Shown: piece after piece, positions 33,888 through 40,289 of the stretch
How the letters are laid out: every line of letters starts with the position of its first letter
Numbering within the stretch: position 1 is the stretch's first letter
From: Kribbella turkmenica
GTDB lineage: Bacteria > Actinomycetota > Actinomycetes > Propionibacteriales > Kribbellaceae
Length of the DNA: 40,289 nt
Assembly: GCF_004348725.1 (NCBI RefSeq)
Contig: NZ_SMKR01000055.1
Location: forward strand, 1-40,289
Direction: 5' to 3'
The notes under the pieces: generated by a model
The model's input: the letters and a program-made list of their open reading frames with translations, nothing else
Databases searched by the model: none
Told to the model about the DNA's origin: nothing
Program-made: the position numbers and the translations under genes

Positions 33888-35194
33888 TGGCCCGAGTGAT
33901 TGTCGTCGGGGCCGGGCTCGCCGGTCTCGCCAGCGCCGTCCGGCTGGCCAAGCTCGGCCACCAGGTCACACTGTGCGAGCGCGACGAGCGCCTCGGCGGT
34001 GTGCTGGGACGGATCGAGGCAGACGGGTTCTGCTGGGACGCCGGAGCCGCGAGTACGACGCTTCCGGCCGCGCTGCGCGATCTGTTCCGTAAGAGTGGTC
34101 GTCCGATCGAGAGCCTGGTCCAACTGGAACCGGTCGCCGAGCCGAGGCGGCACATGTTCGCCGACGGCTCCGTGCTCGACCTCCCGATCGCCGACCGCGG
34201 TGAACAACTCCAAGCCTGGACCGAGCTGGCCGACGCGAAGGTGGCCCGGCAGTGGACCGCCCTGGTCGACGGCTACGGCGAGACCTGGCAGATCCTGCGC
34301 AAGACCTCGCTGGAGCCACCGCTCAAGGACCAACTACCGCTGAGCGCCATCAGGACGCTCAGGCCATGGCAGTCGCTGGAGCGGGTCGCTCAGCGCCGGC
34401 TGGACGACGAGCGAGCGCGGGCAGTACTGCGGCACTTCGCTGCCCAGAGTGGTTCCGACGCGAAGCTCACCCCGGGGTACGTCGGCGTGTGGTCGTACCT
34501 GGAGCGCACGTTCGGCCGATGGACGATCGCCGGAGGCTTCGGTGCTCTCGCGGACGCTCTCGCCCAGCGGGCCCGCGAGCGGAAGATCGACGTACGGACC
34601 GGCGCCGAGGTCGTCGCCGTGGGCACGTCACAAGGCAGTGTGACCGGAGTACGGCTGGCTGACGGGACCGAGTTGGCGGCGGACATCGTGGTGAGCGACA
34701 TCGACCCACGCGAGCTCTACGAGCATCTGGTGGACGATCCTGCGGCCAAGAAGGTGCGGAAGCAGGTGCACTCGACACATCAGGCGCAGGCGGCGTACGT
34801 CGTCCACCTGGGTCTGGAGGACCCGGTGCCGAGCCTGCCGTTCGAGACCGTGCTGCACGGCACGCCGACTGCCGTCGTGCGGACCGGCGGACAGGCACCG
34901 GCCGGACACCAGGCGTGGTCAGTACTGGTGCACGGCTACCCGACCGACGACGTGCTCGACCTGCTGGTGGCGCGCGGCCTGCACGTCCGGGACAAGGTCG
35001 TGTCGCGGCAGACGTCACCGTCGTGGTGGGCCGGAGTGGCCTGGGAGGGGTACCGGACGGCGCGGCGGCGGGCCGCGAACGTGTCGCCGATCAAGGGGCT
35101 GTACTGCGTGGGTGCGGGTGCTCACCCGGGCTCCGGCGTACCGGCGACCACGCTGGGCGCCGCGATCGTGGCGGACGCGGTCGGGAAGGCCTGA
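33887..35194 (+). CDS. CrtI/phytoene desaturase-like FAD-dependent oxidoreductase
   Basis: 435-aa flavoprotein. The N-terminal FAD-binding fold is VIVVGAGLAGLASAVRLAKLGH (quoted from VIVVGAGLAG) with LCERDERLGG and FCWDAGAASTTLP, the arrangement of the amine oxidase/phytoene desaturase superfamily. The C-terminal block YCVGAGAHPGSGVPATTLGA is the matching CrtI-type FAD site. It could act in carotenoid or other isoprenoid oxidation; a polyprenyl diphosphate synthase lies 4 kb away, but no crtB is present, so the substrate is open. The ATG overlaps the DUF4126 stop. Confidence 0.87.
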   Translation: MARVIVVGAGLAGLASAVRLAKLGHQVTLCERDERLGGVLGRIEADGFCWDAGAASTTLPAALRDLFRKSGRPIESLVQLEPVAEPRRHMFADGSVLDLPIADRGEQLQAWTELADAKVARQWTALVDGYGETWQILRKTSLEPPLKDQLPLSAIRTLRPWQSLERVAQRRLDDERARAVLRHFAAQSGSDAKLTPGYVGVWSYLERTFGRWTIAGGFGALADALAQRARERKIDVRTGAEVVAVGTSQGSVTGVRLADGTELAADIVVSDIDPRELYEHLVDDPAAKKVRKQVHSTHQAQAAYVVHLGLEDPVPSLPFETVLHGTPTAVVRTGGQAPAGHQAWSVLVHGYPTDDVLDLLVARGLHVRDKVVSRQTSPSWWAGVAWEGYRTARRRAANVSPIKGLYCVGAGAHPGSGVPATTLGAAIVADAVGKA

Positions 35195-35198
35195 GACC

Positions 35199-35222
35199 GG
35201 GTGGGGTCGCGCTACCCCACCC
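35199..35222 (+). terminator. Hairpin terminator after the oxidoreductase gene
   Basis: Stem GGGTGGGGT (35199-35207) with ACCCCACCC (35214-35222) and a 6-base loop, 4 bp after the stop codon. It ends just before a TAGGAT -10 for the next gene. Confidence 0.7.
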
Positions 35223-35225
35223 ACG

Positions 35226-35231
35226 TAGGAT
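35226..35231 (+). promoter_or_regulatory. Candidate -10 of the helD promoter
   Basis: TAGGAT is a good actinobacterial -10 and lies 56 bp before the helD GTG. The expected -35 position falls inside the preceding terminator stem and is not consensus. I see no rifamycin-associated inverted repeat here. Confidence 0.5.
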
Positions 35232-35286
35232 TGAGCGTTCATGTGTTCCATGTCGGGTGAGGCGCCCGGCAGTAGAGAGGACCTCG

Positions 35287-37491
35287 GTGGATCAATCCCC
35301 CACGTCGGCCGATCACGAGAACGTCGAGCGCGCTGAACTGGCGGCTGAGCAGCAACACGTCGACCGGGTCTACGACCGGGTCGCGGAGGCCGCCCGGTCG
35401 GCGTCCCGGATCGCGGTCGAAGGGCACCAGCGCGGGCAGGCGCAGAACGTCGGCCGGGTCCGCGAGGAGGAGCAGACAGGCCTGTACGAGCGGGACGTGC
35501 TGGTGTTCGCGGCGGCCCGGCGGATCGCCGAACTGGACGCCGAGCACGAGGGGCTCGTCTTCGGCCGGCTCGACTCCGACCGGGGTGACGACGGGCCGGC
35601 CGCAGGTAGTGCCGCCGACCTCGAGAAGCTGTACGTCGGCCGGATCGGTGTCCGCGACGCCGAGTACGAACCGCTCGTGATCGACTGGCGAGCGCCGGCC
35701 GCCGAGCCGTTCTACCGTGCCACCTCGACCGACCGGCTGAAGGTCGTCCGCCGTCGTGTGCTGCGGAACAAGGGGCCGCGGATCGTCGGGCTCGAGGACG
35801 ACCTGCTGGCGCCGGAGCGCGCGCCCGAGGACCTGCCGGTGATGGGCGAGGGCGCCCTGATGGCGTCGCTGTCGCGGGCCCGCGGTCACACGATGCGCGA
35901 CATCGTCGCCACCATCCAGGCCGAGCAGGACAAGGCGATCCGGGCGCCTGCCCGTGGTGTCACCGTCATCGGCGGTGGACCGGGGACCGGCAAGACCGTG
36001 GTCGCCCTGCACCGGGCGGCGTACCTGCTCTACAGCGACCGCAGGCGGTTCGAGCGTGGCGGCGTACTGGTCGTCGGACCGTCGGCCGCGTTCATGGCCT
36101 ACATCGAACGCGTGCTGCCCAGCCTCGGCGAGAACACGGTGTCCCTGCGGGCCGTCGGCGAACTGGTGGACGGCATCAAGGCCACCGCGGTCGACGAGGC
36201 CCAGGTCGCCGCGCTCAAGGGGTCCTTGCGGATGCGCGGCGTCCTGTCGCGAGCTACCCGCGACCGCGTGCCCAACGCACCCACGACGCTCCGCGTCTTC
36301 CTCGGTGGCGCGACCATCGAGCTCGACGCCAACCAGCTGGACAACGTCCGGCGGAACGCGCTGCGGCGGACTCCGCGCAACCGGGCGGCTGCCGAGGCGC
36401 GCAAGGGTCTGGTGGCCGCGCTGTGGCAGCGGTTCCCCGACGACCTGCGCAACGGCGTGTACGGCGACCGCGAGGCCTTCGGCGACCAGGTCACCGAAAC
36501 ACCAGCGTTCCGGACGTTCTTCAGCCAGTGGTGGCCGGTGCTGACGCCGGAGGCGGTACTGCGCTGGCTCGGTGACCCACGCCGGTTGCAGCGGTGGTCC
36601 CGCAACGACCTGACGCCGGCGGAGGTCGACGTACTCGCCGCGGCCGTTCGGGGCACGAGCGAGTTCACCATCGCCGACGTCGCTCTGCTCGACGAGCTCG
36701 CAACGCTGCTCGGCCGGCCACCGGTCTCGGAGACCAAGGACGAGGAGTTCGACTGGCTGGAAGGTCTGTCGGACGGCGTCAACGAGGTGCTCACCACCTC
36801 GGAGCGTCGGGCTCGCGCAGTGGCCGCCAGGGAGGCCGAGGAGCCGGAGGAGTACGCGCACGTCCTGGTGGACGAGGCCCAGGACCTCTCCCCCATGCAG
36901 TGGCGGATGGTCACGCGGCGCGGCCCGCAGGCGAGCTGGACGATCGTCGGCGACCCGGCGCAGAGCTCGTGGCCGGACCCGGACGAGGCCCGTGCGGCAA
37001 TGGACTCGATGCTGTCGCACCTGCAGCGGCACGCGTTCCGGCTGTCCACCAACTACCGGAACTCGGCCGAGATCTACTCGTTCGCGGGTGAGGTGATCCG
37101 GCAGACCCTGGCGGACGCGGATCTGCCCGATGCGGTCCGGCGTACCGGGGTCGTGCCCGAGCACCGGATCGTCGACGGCGGCAAGGTCGCCGAGGCCGCG
37201 GGCGACACCGCCGTCGAGCTGCTGCGACTGGTCGAGGGCACGGTCGGCGTGATCGTGCCGCCGAAGCTGCGGCCGGCCGTCGACCCGGTGCTGGCGGAGC
37301 TCGGCGACCCGCGTGTGGTCGCGGTCAGTCCGCTGGAGTCGAAGGGTCTCGAGTACGACGCCGTCGTGGTCGTCGAGCCGGACCGGATCGTCCGCGACAC
37401 TCTCGGCGGCGTACGCGCGCTCTACGTCGTGCTGACCCGGGCGACTCAGCGGCTGGTGACGGTCAACAGCACGACGAACTGGCTGCCTTAG
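35287..37491 (+). CDS. helD: HelD-type UvrD-like helicase, RNA polymerase recycling factor
   Basis: 734-aa superfamily 1 ATPase, close in length to mycobacterial HelD, which removes stalled RNA polymerase from DNA. It has a charged coiled-coil N-terminus (about 1-90), Walker A GGGPGTGKTVVALHRA (about 228-243), the large insertion typical of HelD, Walker B DEAQDLSPMQWRM (about 529), VGDPAQSSWPDPDEA, STNYRNSAEI, and the C-terminal LESKGLEYDAVVVVEPD and YVVLTRATQRL motifs. The GTG at 35287 has AGAGGA upstream. Its stop overlaps the convergent phosphatase stop. Some HelD paralogues give rifamycin resistance (HelR), but nothing here shows that role. Confidence 0.9.
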   Translation: MDQSPTSADHENVERAELAAEQQHVDRVYDRVAEAARSASRIAVEGHQRGQAQNVGRVREEEQTGLYERDVLVFAAARRIAELDAEHEGLVFGRLDSDRGDDGPAAGSAADLEKLYVGRIGVRDAEYEPLVIDWRAPAAEPFYRATSTDRLKVVRRRVLRNKGPRIVGLEDDLLAPERAPEDLPVMGEGALMASLSRARGHTMRDIVATIQAEQDKAIRAPARGVTVIGGGPGTGKTVVALHRAAYLLYSDRRRFERGGVLVVGPSAAFMAYIERVLPSLGENTVSLRAVGELVDGIKATAVDEAQVAALKGSLRMRGVLSRATRDRVPNAPTTLRVFLGGATIELDANQLDNVRRNALRRTPRNRAAAEARKGLVAALWQRFPDDLRNGVYGDREAFGDQVTETPAFRTFFSQWWPVLTPEAVLRWLGDPRRLQRWSRNDLTPAEVDVLAAAVRGTSEFTIADVALLDELATLLGRPPVSETKDEEFDWLEGLSDGVNEVLTTSERRARAVAAREAEEPEEYAHVLVDEAQDLSPMQWRMVTRRGPQASWTIVGDPAQSSWPDPDEARAAMDSMLSHLQRHAFRLSTNYRNSAEIYSFAGEVIRQTLADADLPDAVRRTGVVPEHRIVDGGKVAEAAGDTAVELLRLVEGTVGVIVPPKLRPAVDPVLAELGDPRVVAVSPLESKGLEYDAVVVVEPDRIVRDTLGGVRALYVVLTRATQRLVTVNSTTNWLP

Positions 37492-38018
37492 CCGCGCGGT
37501 ACGACGTACGACACCAGGTCGGCGTCGTCGGCGGACAGGTCGGACCAGCGGCAGGTGAGGTGCAGGACGGCCAGTCCGGAGGTCGGGTACTTCTGCGTGA
37601 GCTCGACCCGTTCCGGGCTGGTGCCGTCGAGGGCCAGCTCGTCGGCCAGCCACGGTACGCCGGGCGCGTGGCCGACCAGGACCACGGTCCGAACGTCGGC
37701 CGGCACCTCGTGGATGACGTCGAGGAGCTCGTCGGAGCCGGCGTTGTAGATCCGCCGGTCGTACCACACGTCGGTGGCGGTCGCGCCCGCCTCGGCGGCG
37801 TACTGCCAGGTCTCCCGGGTGCGCTGCGACGGTGAGCACAGGACCAGGTCGGCCTCGATGCCCTGGGCAACGAGGTGGCGGCCGGCCGCGGCCGCGTCGG
37901 CCCGGCCACGATCGGCCAGCGGGCGTTCCAGGTCCGGCATCGACTCGGGCGGGACCGCCTTGGCGTGCCGGAGCAGGACGAGGGTGCGGTCGATCAGCAG
38001 ATCCGACGGGTCAGCCAT
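37488..38018 (-). CDS. SixA-like histidine phosphatase
   Basis: 176-aa protein of the histidine phosphatase superfamily, short SixA-like branch. Catalytic residues visible: Arg17-His18 in LVLLRHAKA, Arg66 in CSPSQRTRET, and His117 in VLVGHAPG, so a phosphohistidine intermediate is expected. The target is unknown. A TATCCT -10 lies 6 bases before the ATG at 38018, and no ribosome site is seen, so the mRNA may be leaderless. It lies 40 bp after metF. The stop codons of this gene and helD overlap. Confidence 0.88.
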   Translation of the reverse strand: MADPSDLLIDRTLVLLRHAKAVPPESMPDLERPLADRGRADAAAAGRHLVAQGIEADLVLCSPSQRTRETWQYAAEAGATATDVWYDRRIYNAGSDELLDVIHEVPADVRTVVLVGHAPGVPWLADELALDGTSPERVELTQKYPTSGLAVLHLTCRWSDLSADDADLVSYVVPRG

Positions 38019-38024
38019 CGGCTC

Positions 38025-38030
38025 AGGATA
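38025..38030 (-). promoter_or_regulatory. -10 element for a leaderless phosphatase transcript
   Basis: TATCCT on the minus strand ends 6 bases before the ATG, the usual spacing of a leaderless actinobacterial mRNA. No -35 consensus was found. Confidence 0.5.
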
Positions 38031-38058
38031 CGGCCGGGCGTCGCCGTACGAGCAACCG

Positions 38059-39006
38059 TCAGCCCTGGGCGGGAAGCGAGGAGAGCGCAGTGGTGGGTGA
38101 GCTGGACCTCAGGTTGAGGAACACCTGACGGGTCGCGGTCGACCTGTTCAGAGTGATGAAGTGGATGCCCGGAGCGCCGCCGGCCAGCAGCCGCTCGCAC
38201 AGATCGGTCGCGATCTCGATGCCGACGGCCCGGACCGCGGCCGTGTCGTCCTCGACCGCGAGCAGCCGGTCGGTGACGGCCGTCGGCAGCGCCATCCCGG
38301 TGAGCTCCGCCATCCGCTGGATCTGCTTGATGTTGGTGACCGGCATGATGCCCGGCAGCACCGGGATGTCACAGCCCAGCGCGGCCGCGCGGTCGACCAG
38401 CCGGAAGTAGTCGTCCGCACCGAAGAACATCTGGGTGATCGCGTAGTCCGCACCGGCGGCGGCCTTCGCCGCCAGCACCTGTGCGTCGGCCTCGAGCGAC
38501 GTCGCCTCCGGGTGCTTGTCGGGGAAGGCGGCGACCCCGACGCAGAAGTCGCCGAGCGACCGGATCAGCTCGACCAGCTCGACCGCGTGGTTGAGACCCT
38601 CCGGGTGCGCGACCCAGGGCTGGTTCGGCCCGCCCGGCGGGTCGCCGCGCAGCGCCAGCATGTTGCGTACGCCGGAACCGGCGTACGCACCGATCACCGA
38701 GCGCAACTCGTCACGTGAGTGCGCGACGCACGTCAGGTGACCGAGAGGGGTCAGCGAGGTGTCCTGGGCGACCCGCTCGGTGACCCGGATGGTGCCGTCC
38801 CGCGTGGTCCCGCCGGCACCGTACGTGATCGAGACGAAGGTCGGCCGGAGCTGCTCGATCTCGCGGATCGACCGCCACAGCACCTCCTCGGCCTCGGGGG
38901 TCTTCGGTGGGAAGAACTCGAACGAGAAGGAACGGTCACCGGTCGCCAGCAACTCGCGGATCGTCGGCGTACCGCCGGGCAGCGTCGAGGGAAGACCGTT
39001 CGCCAT
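38059..39006 (-). CDS. metF: Methylenetetrahydrofolate reductase MetF
   Basis: 315-aa flavoprotein that reduces 5,10-methylene-THF to 5-methyl-THF for methionine synthesis. TIM-barrel landmarks: FSFEFFPPKTPEAEE (about 27-41), VSITYGAGGTTRDGTI, HLTCVAHSRDEL, MLALRGDPPGG, GADYAITQMFFGADDY, and IPVLPGIMPVTN. The length is normal for MetF. No ribosome site precedes the ATG; a TAACCT -10 lies 6 bases upstream, so translation is probably leaderless. It diverges from the polyprenyl synthase gene, a neighbourhood also seen in Mycobacterium and Streptomyces near dcw. Confidence 0.96.
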   Translation of the reverse strand: MANGLPSTLPGGTPTIRELLATGDRSFSFEFFPPKTPEAEEVLWRSIREIEQLRPTFVSITYGAGGTTRDGTIRVTERVAQDTSLTPLGHLTCVAHSRDELRSVIGAYAGSGVRNMLALRGDPPGGPNQPWVAHPEGLNHAVELVELIRSLGDFCVGVAAFPDKHPEATSLEADAQVLAAKAAAGADYAITQMFFGADDYFRLVDRAAALGCDIPVLPGIMPVTNIKQIQRMAELTGMALPTAVTDRLLAVEDDTAAVRAVGIEIATDLCERLLAGGAPGIHFITLNRSTATRQVFLNLRSSSPTTALSSLPAQG

Positions 39007-39012
39007 GCCGAC

Positions 39013-39018
39013 AGGTTA
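39013..39018 (-). promoter_or_regulatory. -10 element for a leaderless metF transcript
   Basis: TAACCT on the minus strand ends 6 bases before the metF ATG. Together with the plus-strand -10 at 39051-39056 it forms a compact divergent promoter within 57 bp. Confidence 0.55.
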
Positions 39019-39050
39019 CCCGCGGTGTCCACCGGTGCGCTGCCACCGAC

Positions 39051-39056
39051 TACGCT
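39051..39056 (+). promoter_or_regulatory. -10 element for a leaderless polyprenyl synthase transcript
   Basis: TACGCT followed by 7 bases and then the GTG start at 39064. No ribosome site is visible, consistent with a leaderless mRNA. No clear -35. Confidence 0.55.
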
Positions 39057-39063
39057 CCGGGAC

Positions 39064-40134
39064 GTGTATGGCGATGTGGACGTCCCGGCAGCGGTCCAGC
39101 GTGCGCTGACCGGTTTCCTCGACCTGCAGCAGGAGCGGCTGGAGGCGATCGGGCCCGAGCTCACCGAGCAGGTGCAGGCCGCCCGGGACGCGACCAGCGG
39201 CGGCAAACGGCTCCGGCCGGCCTTCTGCTACTGGGGTTTCCGGGCCGCGGGCGGCGATCCGGCGCAGCCGATCCTGACCGCCGCGGCCAGTCTGGAGATG
39301 CTGCACGTCAGCGCGCTGGTGCACGACGACGTCATGGACTCGTCCGACACCCGCCGCGGCGCACCGGCCGCGCACCGCCGGTTCGAGGCGTTGCAACGGG
39401 CCCGCTCCGAGGTGTCCGGGGTCGGCGGCGATCCGGTCGGCTTCGGCGTCGGCGCGGCCATCCTGCTCGGCGACCTGTGCCTGATCTGGGCCGACGAGAT
39501 GCTGCACACCTCCGGTTTCGACGCGGCCGCCCTGGCCCGGGCCTCGAAGTTCTTCGACGCCGTCCGGGTCGAGGTGACGGCCGGGCAGTACCTCGACCTG
39601 GTCGCGCAGGCCAGCGGGGTGTCCGACATGGACCAGGCCCTGCGGGTGCTGCGGTACAAGTCGGCGACGTACACGGTCGAACGGCCGCTGCACATCGGCG
39701 CGGCCCTGGCCGGCGGGGACCGGCGGTTGATCGAGGCGCTGTCGGCGTACGGGCTGCCGGTGGGTGAGGCGTTCCAGCTCCGGGACGACCTGCTCGGGGT
39801 GTTCGGCGATCCGGCGCTGACCGGGAAGCCGGCCGGGGACGATCTCCGGGAGGGCAAGCGGACCGTGCTGGTCGCCTACGCGGTCGACCACGCGTCCGAG
39901 GTGCAGCTGGCCGAGTTCGACCGGTTGTTCGGCCGGCCGGACCTGGACGACGACGAGATCCAGTTGCTGCGCGAGATCCTGCAGGACTCGCGGGCGGTGC
40001 GGGCCTGCGAGGACCTGATCACCGAGCGGACCGAGGACGCCCTCGACGCGCTCGACCGCGCTCCCCTGGCCGACGACACCGCCCGCAAGGCGCTGGCCGA
40101 TCTGGCGATCGCCGCCACCTCCCGTCAGCTCTAG
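39064..40134 (+). CDS. Polyprenyl (geranylgeranyl-type) diphosphate synthase
   Basis: 356-aa trans-prenyltransferase that condenses isopentenyl diphosphate with allylic diphosphates. It has GGKRLRPAF (about 46-54), the first aspartate-rich motif DDVMD (88-92) in LVHDDVMDSSDTRRG, and the second in QLRDDLLGVFGD (Asp241-Asp242) with GKPAGDDLREGKRT. This resembles the IdsA-type synthases of actinobacteria. Product length cannot be fixed from sequence; it could feed carotenoids, menaquinone or polyprenyl phosphate. The start at GTG 39064 is supported by the adjacent -10; the longer frame runs into metF. Confidence 0.93.
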   Translation: MYGDVDVPAAVQRALTGFLDLQQERLEAIGPELTEQVQAARDATSGGKRLRPAFCYWGFRAAGGDPAQPILTAAASLEMLHVSALVHDDVMDSSDTRRGAPAAHRRFEALQRARSEVSGVGGDPVGFGVGAAILLGDLCLIWADEMLHTSGFDAAALARASKFFDAVRVEVTAGQYLDLVAQASGVSDMDQALRVLRYKSATYTVERPLHIGAALAGGDRRLIEALSAYGLPVGEAFQLRDDLLGVFGDPALTGKPAGDDLREGKRTVLVAYAVDHASEVQLAEFDRLFGRPDLDDDEIQLLREILQDSRAVRACEDLITERTEDALDALDRAPLADDTARKALADLAIAATSRQL

Positions 40135-40243
40135 CCTCCCGGCTCCCCCTGCTTCCCTGCTCCCTCACCGCCGCTTCCTCCCGCACCCGTCCGGCACCAC
40201 CCCTGCCGCCCCGGGCCTTTGAGCGGATCTCCCCTCTAGTTGT

Positions 40244-40276
40244 CCCTTCTCCCCTGCTGATATGGGGGGAGAAGGG
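40244..40276. terminator. Hairpin terminator near the right edge
   Basis: An 11-bp perfect stem, CCCTTCTCCCC (40244-40254) with GGGGAGAAGGG (40266-40276), 110 bp after the polyprenyl synthase stop. The region 40135-40289 is otherwise pyrimidine-rich and shows no gene. Confidence 0.7.
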
Positions 40277-40289
40277 TTCAGTCCCGGGG

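Noticed and set aside
35195..35286. Rifamycin-associated element upstream of helD
   Set aside because: I looked for the long GC-rich inverted repeat known before HelR-type genes; only the terminator stem and a TAGGAT -10 are present.
35239..37839. 866-codon open frame on the minus strand across helD
   Set aside because: It has no recognisable domains and an Arg/Asp/Gly-rich composition typical of the antisense of a high-GC gene; helD on the plus strand has all its motifs.

Overview
The window is about 70% G+C, with frequent GTG starts, dense 1- to 4-base gene overlaps and no mobile elements, tRNA or rRNA genes. It is a chromosomal segment of an actinobacterium carrying the division and cell wall (dcw) cluster. 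Gene content and order (murC inside the cluster, unlike Streptomyces; MoxR/DUF58/transglutaminase and DUF3040 next to mraZ; metF beside a polyprenyl synthase) suggest Propionibacteriales, perhaps a Kribbella-like organism. That placement is inference from memory, not a search.

Left part (1-16500, all minus strand). The dcw operon reads from right to left: mraZ, rsmH, ftsL, ftsI, murE, murF, mraY, murD, ftsW, murG, murC, ftsQ, ftsZ (3' end cut by the window edge). It supplies the cytoplasmic Mur ligases, lipid I/II synthesis (MraY, MurG), the septal synthase pair FtsW/FtsI, and FtsL/FtsQ/FtsZ. A promoter (-35 at 16358-16363, -10 at 16336-16341) is overlaid by five GTGG boxes at 10-11 bp pitch, which looks like a MraZ autoregulatory operator; a second box array lies about 120 bp further upstream. 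Between mraZ and rsmH a large nested hairpin (15681-15796) sits where the actinobacterial mraW RNA motif is known to occur. ftsZ has its own AT-rich upstream region.

Middle part. On the plus strand a moxR-DUF58-transglutaminase operon (16764-21501) includes a possible 34-codon ORF joined to both neighbours by ATGA overlaps; it ends in two strong hairpins facing a DUF3040 gene. Next come a SAM methyltransferase (-), a cupin (+), an ABC-2 exporter (two permeases and an ATPase, -), and a fusion of a YceH (DUF480) domain to a methyltransferase (-).

Right part. A zinc-ribbon-like small protein precedes a two-gene unit (DUF6504 protein with two in-frame repeat arrays, then a SAV_6107-type HEPN protein). 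This unit has a well-formed promoter with a perfect LexA-type palindrome at the expected start point, suggesting SOS control. Then follow a DM13 protein and a YbaK deacylase (+), a secreted lysozyme-like/amidase protein (-), DUF4126 and a CrtI-like FAD oxidoreductase (+), a HelD-type helicase (+), a SixA-like phosphatase and metF (-), and a polyprenyl diphosphate synthase (+). The metF/polyprenyl synthase pair is divergent, and both, as well as the phosphatase, look leaderless.
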